Part shown: piece by piece, positions 18,781 through 25,267 of the stretch | How positions within the stretch are numbered: the stretch's first letter is position 1 | How the letters are laid out: each line of letters starts with the position of its first letter | DNA from: Frigoribacterium sp. PhB160 | GTDB taxonomy: Bacteria; Actinomycetota; Actinomycetes; Actinomycetales; Microbacteriaceae | DNA: 64,000 bases | Reading direction: 5' to 3' | Assembly (NCBI RefSeq): GCF_003751785.1 | Contig: NZ_RKIE01000002.1 | Span: forward strand, 310,001 to 374,000 | The notes under the pieces: model-generated | Database searches by the model: none | Seen by the model: only the letters and a program-made list of their open reading frames with translations | Told to the model about the DNA's origin: nothing | Made by a program: the position numbers and the translations under genes

Positions 18781-21632
18781 CCCGAGCCCGTCGGCGGGGT
18801 CGGGCCGGCGTCGCGGGCCAGCCGCCAGAGCCGGTCGCGCGACATCGGCAGCTCGTGCGGCCGCACGCCCAGGGCGTCGCGGATCGCGTTCGCGAGGGCG
18901 GGCGCCACGGGGTTGTACGGCGCCTCGCTCATCGACTTGGCGCCGAGCGGCCCGAGCTCGTCGTGCGTCGACGCGAAGAGCACCTCGGTGCGCGGCACGT
19001 CCGAGAACTTCGGCACGCGGTAGTTGCGGAACGCCGAGGTGAGCACGCGTCCCTCGCCGTCGAGCACGACCTCCTCGTAGAGCGCCGTCCCGATCGCCTG
19101 GGCCGTGCCGCCCTCGACCTGCCCGCGCAGCTGCTCGGGGTTGAGCACGGTGCCGGCGTCGGCGGCCTGCACGGAGCGCAGCATGCGCACCTCGCCCGTG
19201 GCGCGGTCGACCGCGACCCGGAACCCGTGCACGTTGAACGCCACCGACCGCGGCGTGCCGTCGTGGCTGCCGTCGGCCCGCAGCGGCCCGTCCGCCAGGA
19301 GGCGGTCCACGCCGACGAGCACCGGTCCGGAGGCGCGGTGCACCACGACCCCGCCGTCGACCACCTCGGGGGCGGCGGCTCCGTCGTGGACGGGTGCCGC
19401 GCCTCCGGCGGCCTCGAGCGCGCGCTCCGCCATCGCAGCACGGAGCTTCAGCGAGGCGGCGAGCAGGGCCTTGCCCGCCACGACGACGCCCGCCGAGCCG
19501 AACGCGCCCGTGTCGTAGCGGGCCACGTCGGTGTCGGACTGGCGGATGCTGACGCGGTCGGGCGTCGTGCCGAGCGCGGAGGCGACGATCTGCGCGTGCA
19601 CGGTCGTCGTGCCGTTGCCGAACTCGGCCGTGCCGACGCCGATGTCGTAGCCGCCGTCGGCGCGCAGCTCGACCGAGGTGTCGGCGAAGTGCCCGCGGGG
19701 CGGCATGGTCGCGATCATCGCGAGGGCCATGCCCGTGCCGACCGACCAGGTGGGCCCGTCGGGCACGACGTCGGCCACCGCGACCGCGGGGTCGTCGCTC
19801 GGACCGGCGAGCGCCTGCTCGACGAGGTCGAGGCACTGGTCGAGGCCGTAGCTGCCGAAGAGCAGGTCGGTCTCCTCGTCGGGGTCGGTGACGACCATCG
19901 CGTCGCCCGGCACGACGACGTTGCGCCGGCGCAGCTCGAAGGGGTCGAGGCCGAGGCGGCGGGCGAGCTCGTCCATGGCCGACTCGACGCCGAAGACGAC
20001 CTGGCCGAGCCCGTAGCCGCGGAACGCCCCCGAGGGCAGGTTGTTCGTGTAGACCGACTCGGCGTCGACGCGCTTGTTCGCGCAGCGGTAGACCGAGGTC
20101 GACTCGTGCACCGAGTGGTACATGACGCCGATGCCGTGGTTGCCGTACGCGCCGGTGTCCATCAGCTGGTCGACGTGCATCGCGGTGAGCACGCCGTCGG
20201 CGCTCGCGCCGAGCCGCACGCGCACCCGCATCGGGTGCCGGGTCGGGGCGACGGTGAACTCGTCCTCGCGCGAGAACTCGAACTGCACGGCACGGCCGGT
20301 GCGGAGCACGGCCAGCGTCACGAGGTCTTCGGTGATGAGCTCCTGCTTGCCGCCGAAGCCGCCGCCGACGCGCTTGGTGAAGACCCGCACGCGGTCCTCC
20401 GGCAGGCCGAAGACGTGGGCGACCTCGTCGCGCACGAGGAAGGGCACCTGGCTCGAGGTGCGCAGCACGAGGCGGCCGTCGTCGTCGAGCCAGCCGCGGG
20501 TCGCGTGCGTCTCGAGCGCGGCGTGGCTGACCCGCTGGGTCTGCCAGGTGCCCTCGACGGTCACGTCCGCCGCCGCCAGGGCGGCCTCGACGTCGCCGGT
20601 CTCGCCGTGCATGGCGGCCACGGTGTTGCGCTCGGGGAAGGCGATGCGCGAGGCCTCGCTGGTCTTCTCGCCGTGCAGCAGGGGCGCGCCCGGCCGGCGG
20701 GCCTCCTCCGGGTCGAAGACGGTGGGCAGCAGCTCGTACTCGACGACGAGCGCGTCGAGCGCGAGCCGCGCCTCGCGCACCGACTCGGCGACGACGGCGG
20801 CCACCCGCTGGCCGCGGAAGCGCAGCACCGGGTCGAGCACGAGGCTGTCGTCGGGGTCGTCCTCCCGGTCTTCGTGGCGACCGGTCGAGAAGAGCGTGGC
20901 GGGCGAGTCGTGGTGCGTCAGCACGGCGTGCACGCCGGGCATCGCCTCGGCCGCCGTCGCGTCGATCGAGACGACCCGGGCGTGGGCGTGCGGGCTGCCG
21001 AGCACGGCCAGGTGCAGCAGCTTCGTCGGGGTGCGGAAGTCGAGCGTGTACTCCTCGGTGCCGGTCGCGACCCGCAGGCCCGCGGGTGCCTTCGCCGACT
21101 GCCCGACGGCCGTCCCCGCGGCCGGCGTGGCCGTGTTCGACACGCCGCAGATCGCGTCCCCGACGGACCGGTACCCGGTGCAGCGGCAGAGGTTGCCCTT
21201 GAGGAGGCGCGGGAGGTCGTCGCGGTCCGCCTCCGTGAACGTCGAGGCCGTCACCACCATCCCGGCGGTGCAGAACCCGCACTGGAAGCCGGCGGCGTCG
21301 ACGAAGGCCTGCTGAACGGGGTGCGGGTGCTCGGGCGTGCCGAGGCCCGCCGCGGTCGTGACCACGCGGCCGTCGAGGCGGTGCGCGGGCCAGATGCAGG
21401 AGTGGACGGGGTCGCCGTCGACCAGCACGGAGCAGGCCCCGCAGTCGCCCGCGTCGCAGCCCTTCTTGACGCCGTGCACGCCGGCCTCGCGCAGCACGGT
21501 GCGGAGCACCTGGCCGGGGGCGACGGGGGCCTCGAGCGCGTGGCCGTCGACCTCGAACGCGACGGTGCGGGCAGGGGTCGCCGAGGAGAGGGCGGCGACG
21601 GACGGAACGGGTGAGGGGTCTCGGGGGGTCAC
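18744..21632 (-). CDS. Xanthine dehydrogenase, fused FeS and molybdopterin subunit
   Basis: Oxidises hypoxanthine/xanthine to urate. The 962 residues begin with the [2Fe-2S] subunit: plant-type cluster Cys59, Cys64, Cys67, Cys79 and second cluster Cys118, Cys121, Cys149, Cys151 (FQCGFC, CRCTGY). A linker at about 165-190 leads into the Mo-binding large subunit, with GGGFGGKQE, GVGTAEFGNG and the C-terminal GAKSMSEAPYNPVAP segment holding the catalytic Glu. Thus small and large subunits are one chain, while the FAD part is separate. GTG 21632 has GAAGGAGG 7 nt upstream and overlaps the FAD-subunit stop by 4 bp. Confidence 0.93.
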   Translation of the reverse strand: MTPRDPSPVPSVAALSSATPARTVAFEVDGHALEAPVAPGQVLRTVLREAGVHGVKKGCDAGDCGACSVLVDGDPVHSCIWPAHRLDGRVVTTAAGLGTPEHPHPVQQAFVDAAGFQCGFCTAGMVVTASTFTEADRDDLPRLLKGNLCRCTGYRSVGDAICGVSNTATPAAGTAVGQSAKAPAGLRVATGTEEYTLDFRTPTKLLHLAVLGSPHAHARVVSIDATAAEAMPGVHAVLTHHDSPATLFSTGRHEDREDDPDDSLVLDPVLRFRGQRVAAVVAESVREARLALDALVVEYELLPTVFDPEEARRPGAPLLHGEKTSEASRIAFPERNTVAAMHGETGDVEAALAAADVTVEGTWQTQRVSHAALETHATRGWLDDDGRLVLRTSSQVPFLVRDEVAHVFGLPEDRVRVFTKRVGGGFGGKQELITEDLVTLAVLRTGRAVQFEFSREDEFTVAPTRHPMRVRVRLGASADGVLTAMHVDQLMDTGAYGNHGIGVMYHSVHESTSVYRCANKRVDAESVYTNNLPSGAFRGYGLGQVVFGVESAMDELARRLGLDPFELRRRNVVVPGDAMVVTDPDEETDLLFGSYGLDQCLDLVEQALAGPSDDPAVAVADVVPDGPTWSVGTGMALAMIATMPPRGHFADTSVELRADGGYDIGVGTAEFGNGTTTVHAQIVASALGTTPDRVSIRQSDTDVARYDTGAFGSAGVVVAGKALLAASLKLRAAMAERALEAAGGAAPVHDGAAAPEVVDGGVVVHRASGPVLVGVDRLLADGPLRADGSHDGTPRSVAFNVHGFRVAVDRATGEVRMLRSVQAADAGTVLNPEQLRGQVEGGTAQAIGTALYEEVVLDGEGRVLTSAFRNYRVPKFSDVPRTEVLFASTHDELGPLGAKSMSEAPYNPVAPALANAIRDALGVRPHELPMSRDRLWRLARDAGPTPPTGSGQPIDSGIGDTA

Positions 21633-22612
21633 GCCGCGCCTCCTTCGGGGTCGGGGGCAGGTGCAGGAGCAGGCGATGCGGCGGCGGCGCCGGGGCCGGG
21701 GCCGGGGGCGACCGGGGCGGGCACGGCGGTGCGGGCGGCGGCGTCGGCCGTCGCGCTGCCGAGCGGGCCCGGCCGGTGGACGAAGGGCGCCGCCGGCGGG
21801 GGCTGCTGCGGCAGGAGGGCCTCGGCGCGGAGCTCCTCCGCGAAGAGGGCGCTGACGTGCCGCCGCCAGTCGGGGGCGCCGTGCGGGTCGTCGTACCAGG
21901 TGCCGACGCGGGCGACGGCGCCGGCGAGGACGGCCGCTCCGGGCACCTCGTCGAAGCGGAGCTGCTCGGGACGCGTCGTGCCGGCCGTGATCGTCACGAC
22001 GAACTCGCCGTCGGGGGACAGGCGGCTCGTCACGAGGGCGCCCGAGCGGCCCAGCGGGCTCAGGGCGACGCGACGGAACCCCGCCCGCGAGCGCAGCGAG
22101 GCGGTCGGCACCTCGAACGAGCGCAGCACCTCGCCGGTCGTCAGCGTGTTCGTGCGGACCCCGGTCACGAGGCGCGCGACGGGCTCGCGCCGCTCGCCGC
22201 CGTCGGGCGTCCAGACGACGGCGGTGGCGTCGAGCCCGGCGAGCAGCGAGGTCAGGGCCCCCGCGGGCAGGCTCGTGGCGACGTTGCCGCCGACGGTCGC
22301 GACGTTCCACACCTTGAACGAGGCCAGCAGCGAGTTCGCGCACTGGGCGACGAGCGGGTGCGCGGCCCAGTCGTCGCGGGCCGGCAGCCGGGTCAGCTCG
22401 GCGATCGTGCAGGTCGCCGCGACGGTGACGACGTCGTCGCCGACCTCGAGGGGCCTCCAGCCGAGCGTGGTCAGGTCGACGAGGCCGGTCAGCCCGGGCT
22501 GCGGCTCGGAGAAGAGCCAGGTGCCGCCGCCGAGCGGCAGCTCGCCCGGGGCGAAGCGGAGCTCGGCCCGGGTCGACGGGGTGCGGACCTCGCGCACGGT
22601 GATCAGGTCCAC
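21629..22612 (-). CDS. Xanthine dehydrogenase FAD-binding subunit
   Basis: A 327-residue FAD subunit of the CO/xanthine dehydrogenase family: FAD loops at LGGGTWLF (about 27-34) and ATVGGNVATSLPAGA (about 100-114), then the CODH flavoprotein C-terminal domain. Residues 270-327 are an Ala/Pro/Gly-rich tail absent from typical members. GTG 22612 is preceded by GGGAGGAG. First gene of the xdh operon, divergent from uraD across 84 bp. Confidence 0.9.
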   Translation of the reverse strand: MDLITVREVRTPSTRAELRFAPGELPLGGGTWLFSEPQPGLTGLVDLTTLGWRPLEVGDDVVTVAATCTIAELTRLPARDDWAAHPLVAQCANSLLASFKVWNVATVGGNVATSLPAGALTSLLAGLDATAVVWTPDGGERREPVARLVTGVRTNTLTTGEVLRSFEVPTASLRSRAGFRRVALSPLGRSGALVTSRLSPDGEFVVTITAGTTRPEQLRFDEVPGAAVLAGAVARVGTWYDDPHGAPDWRRHVSALFAEELRAEALLPQQPPPAAPFVHRPGPLGSATADAAARTAVPAPVAPGPGPGAAAASPAPAPAPDPEGGAA

Positions 22613-22683
22613 GCGAGCTCCTCCCGCCCGGCCCGGGGCGACCCGGCCTGCGTCGCGGGCCCGGCGGCCCGGCCGTCCGTCAG

Positions 22684-22689
22684 TACAGT
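22684..22689 (+). promoter_or_regulatory. -10 element TACAGT, leaderless start
   Basis: TACAGT ends 7 nt before ATG 22697 (uraD). Confidence 0.5.
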
Positions 22690-22696
22690 GACCTCC

Positions 22697-23239
22697 ATGA
22701 TCGATCTCCCCGAGAGCGAGCTGCGCGAGCGCCTCGCGACAGCCCTCTCCGTCTCCCGCTGGGTCGACGACGTCGCCTCCGGCGCGCCGTACCAGGACGT
22801 GGAGGCGCTGGTCGCCTCCGCCGAGCGCGCCGGCGACCCGCTCACCGACGCCGAGATCGACGAGGCCATGGCGCACCACCCGCGCATCGGCGAGTCGCCC
22901 GTCGGCGAGGGCGCCGCGCAGGAGTTCAGCCGCCGCGAGCAGGAGGCGTCGCAGCAGACCGACGACGCCCGGCTCGCCCGGGCGCTCGCCGAGGGCAACG
23001 CCACGTACGAGGAGCGCTTCGACCGGGTGTTCCTCATCCGCGCCGCGGGGCGCAGCCGCGAGGAGATCGTCGAGGAGCTGCAGCGCCGCCTGACGCTCGA
23101 CGACGAGTCGGAGAAGCGCATCGTCGGTGAGCAGCTCGTCGAGATCGCGGCCCTGCGCCTGCGGCAGATGTTCGGCGAGTCGAGCGCGGAGACCGGACGC
23201 GGGGCCGAGACGGCCTCGCCGCGGGAGCCGGCCGCGTGA
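22697..23239 (+). CDS. uraD: OHCU decarboxylase
   Basis: Converts 2-oxo-4-hydroxy-4-carboxy-5-ureidoimidazoline to (S)-allantoin, the third step of urate breakdown. The 180-residue protein has the family's HPRIGE motif (about residues 56-61, catalytic His) and EEIVEELQRRL near the C-terminus. Its stop overlaps the uraH start by 4 bp, so steps two and three are coupled. Confidence 0.94.
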   Translation: MIDLPESELRERLATALSVSRWVDDVASGAPYQDVEALVASAERAGDPLTDAEIDEAMAHHPRIGESPVGEGAAQEFSRREQEASQQTDDARLARALAEGNATYEERFDRVFLIRAAGRSREEIVEELQRRLTLDDESEKRIVGEQLVEIAALRLRQMFGESSAETGRGAETASPREPAA

Positions 23240-23562
23240 GCCACGTCACGACGCACGTGCTCGACGCGGCGCTCGGCCGCCCCGCGGCCGGCGTCGCGGT
23301 CGACCTCGCCGACGCGACGGGCGCGGTGCTCGCCAGCGGCGTGACGAACGACGACGGACGCGTGCCCGAGCTCGGGCCCGACGCGCTGCCCGTCGGCGTC
23401 TACCGGCTCGTGTTCCACACCGCAGCGTACTTCGAGGCCGCGGGCCGGGAGGCCTTCTGGCCGCGCGTCGTGCTCGACTTCGACCTCGTCGACGAGCAGG
23501 CGCACTACCACGTGCCGCTGCTGCTCAGCCCGTTCGCCTACTCGACGTACCGGGGCAGCTGA
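23236..23562 (+). CDS. uraH: 5-Hydroxyisourate hydrolase (transthyretin-like)
   Basis: Hydrolyses 5-hydroxyisourate, the urate oxidase product, to OHCU. 108 residues, the normal size. Conserved features: HVLDAALGRPAAG at the start (active-site His), a central Arg, the HYHVPLLLSPFAYSTYRGS end with the diagnostic C-terminal YRGS. GTG 23236 overlaps the uraD stop. Confidence 0.96.
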   Translation: MSHVTTHVLDAALGRPAAGVAVDLADATGAVLASGVTNDDGRVPELGPDALPVGVYRLVFHTAAYFEAAGREAFWPRVVLDFDLVDEQAHYHVPLLLSPFAYSTYRGS

Positions 23563-23569
23563 GGCCCGC

Positions 23570-23587
23570 GGCGCCTCCCGGGGCGCC
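23570..23587. terminator. Small hairpin between convergent uraH and guanine deaminase
   Basis: GGCGCC (23570-23575) and GGCGCC (23582-23587) pair around TCCCGG, just past the uraH stop. Weak on its own. Confidence 0.3.
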
Positions 23588-23648
23588 GACGCGTCCGCCC
23601 GGGCGCCGGTCGGCCCGCCGCCGCGCCCGCTGCTCGCCACCACGGCGC

Positions 23649-24179
23649 TCAGTAGTCGGTGCGGTGGTCGTGCGCGAGCCACGCGTCGAACGGCGCCGAG
23701 GCGTCGCCGGGGCGCACGGCGTCGACCGGGAGCTCCCACGTGGAGCGGTCGCGGCCGAACAGCTCGTAGAACTCGAGGTCGTCGAAGCCGCCCCGCGCGG
23801 CGTCGTGCCGGTCGGCGGCGTAGACCACGCGGTCGACCCGGGCCCAGAGCGCGGCCGCGAGGCAGAGCGGGCAGGGCTCGCACGAGGTGTAGAGCGTGGC
23901 GCCGGCGAGGGAGAAGTCGCCCACGACCTGGCAGGCCGCCCTGATGGCGACGACCTCGGCGTGCGCCGTGGGGTCGAGGTTCGCCGTGACGCGGTTCTGG
24001 CCCTCCGCCACGAGCTCGCCGTCGCGCACGATCAGCGCCCCGAAGGGGCCGCCGCCGGCGGCGACGTTGGCGACGGCCAGCTCGATGGTGCGGGCGAGCC
24101 ACCGGGCGTCGACCGCGGCGTCGACCACGGGGGCGGAGCCGGCGGTGTCGGGGGCGGTGGGGGTCTCTGCGGCGCTCAT
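23649..24179 (-). CDS. guaD: Guanine deaminase (cytidine-deaminase-fold)
   Basis: Deaminates guanine to xanthine, feeding the xanthine dehydrogenase next door. The 176-residue protein carries the zinc site HAE (His73, catalytic Glu75) and CEPCPLC (Cys100, Cys103), and the C-terminal extension ending in Tyr that caps the active site in Bacillus-type guanine deaminases. RBS GAAGGAGG lies 4 nt before ATG 24179. Co-directional with the urate oxidase 52 bp upstream. Confidence 0.86.
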   Translation of the reverse strand: MSAAETPTAPDTAGSAPVVDAAVDARWLARTIELAVANVAAGGGPFGALIVRDGELVAEGQNRVTANLDPTAHAEVVAIRAACQVVGDFSLAGATLYTSCEPCPLCLAAALWARVDRVVYAADRHDAARGGFDDLEFYELFGRDRSTWELPVDAVRPGDASAPFDAWLAHDHRTDY

Positions 24180-24231
24180 CGCGCCTCCTTCGGGTCGGGG
24201 TCGTCGGGGTGTCGGGGGTGTGCGGGCCGCG

Positions 24232-25155
24232 TCAGGCGAGGCCGGCCGAGGCGCGCCACGCGTCGCCCGCGGGCAGCGCGTCGTCGCGGTGCAGGGTCGC
24301 CTCGATCAGCCCGTACGGGCGGTCGGCGGCCCAGAAGACCTCGTTGTCGTTCTCCAGCCCGAAGCGTTCGAGATCGTAGGCGAAGTGGTGCTTGTTCGGC
24401 GCCTTGAGGCGTACCTCGGCGATGTCGGGGTGGGCCTCCATCGCCGCACGCCCCATGTGCCAGAGGGTCTGCTGGAGGGCGAGCGACTGCAGGGTCGCGA
24501 ACTCGCGCACCATGATGGCCGTCACGGAGGCGTGGAGGGCGTCCCAGTCGAAGGAGGCGTCGGCCGCGGCGTCGCCCGAGACCCGCCACTTGGCGTCGAG
24601 GGCGGTCGCCATGACGCGGTCGTGCGTCTCGGGCAGCGTCGTGAACTCGTCGGTGAGGAACCCCGCGAACTCCGACCCCGTCGACTTCAGCAGCACCAGC
24701 TCTTTCACGCCGGCGACGACGTGCTCGCGGACCCCGCCCGGGGCCGCCGCGTCGACCGTGACGGCCGCCGTGCGCACCTCGGGGCCGGTGCGGAGCCAGG
24801 TGTGGTCGTGCTCGGCGCCGTCGACGACGGCCCGCGCCCAGGCGTGCTCCTCGATCTCGATGCGGGCGGAGACGACGGGGTCGACGTCGTCGACGAAGTG
24901 GCGCGCGAGGTCGAGGCCGAAGCCCTCGACCGACTGCACCCCGTGCGACTTCGCGAAGGCGAACGCCGTGTTCTTCTGGGTGTCGGTCGGCAGCACGGCC
25001 GACTGGTCGCCCTCGAGGTAGGCGGCCTCGAAGGGACCGCGCAGCGCGGTCGTGACCGTGAGGTCGCGGATCTCGTGTCGGGGCCCGTCGCGCACCACGC
25101 GAACGAGGTGGGACTCCGCCTTGCCGTACTGGTTGTCGCCGAGGATGATCGCCAT
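24232..25155 (-). CDS. uox: Urate oxidase (uricase)
   Basis: Cofactor-free oxidation of urate to 5-hydroxyisourate with release of H2O2. 307 residues, two tandem T-fold halves. Seen: LGDNQYGKAESHLVR with catalytic-dyad Lys12, the PTDTQKNTAFAFAK block (56-69) supplying the Thr, and VLLKSTGSEFAGF in the second half. A near-consensus -10 (CAAGAT) lies 6 nt before ATG 25155, and two 24-bp direct repeats sit just upstream. Operon with guanine deaminase. Confidence 0.95.
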   Translation of the reverse strand: MAIILGDNQYGKAESHLVRVVRDGPRHEIRDLTVTTALRGPFEAAYLEGDQSAVLPTDTQKNTAFAFAKSHGVQSVEGFGLDLARHFVDDVDPVVSARIEIEEHAWARAVVDGAEHDHTWLRTGPEVRTAAVTVDAAAPGGVREHVVAGVKELVLLKSTGSEFAGFLTDEFTTLPETHDRVMATALDAKWRVSGDAAADASFDWDALHASVTAIMVREFATLQSLALQQTLWHMGRAAMEAHPDIAEVRLKAPNKHHFAYDLERFGLENDNEVFWAADRPYGLIEATLHRDDALPAGDAWRASAGLA

Positions 25156-25176
25156 GCCGCGATCTTGACAGGCTCG

Positions 25177-25230
25177 TGTGAACGGCTTGTTTCAGGATCG
25201 GCCGTTTGTGAACGGGCTGTTTCAGGACCG
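25177..25230. promoter_or_regulatory. Tandem 24-bp operator-like repeats in the uricase divergent promoter
   Basis: Two copies (25177-25200 and 25207-25230) differ at three positions and are spaced 30 bp centre to centre, about three helical turns. Each contains TGTGAACGG followed by TGTTTCAGG or close variants, a degenerate inverted TGAA/TTCA pair. The right place for a regulator controlling uox-guaD leftward and the triple-fusion gene rightward. Confidence 0.65.
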
Positions 25231-25255
25231 CCCTGTGGGGGGATCGTCGTCTCGC

Positions 25256-25261
25256 TAGGGT
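25256..25261 (+). promoter_or_regulatory. -10 element TAGGGT, leaderless start
   Basis: TAGGGT is 6 nt before ATG 25268. Confidence 0.45.
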
Positions 25262-25267
25262 CGCTGC

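Noticed and set aside
23570-23587. Strong terminator between uraH and guanine deaminase
   Set aside because: Only a 6-bp stem; listed as a weak hairpin.
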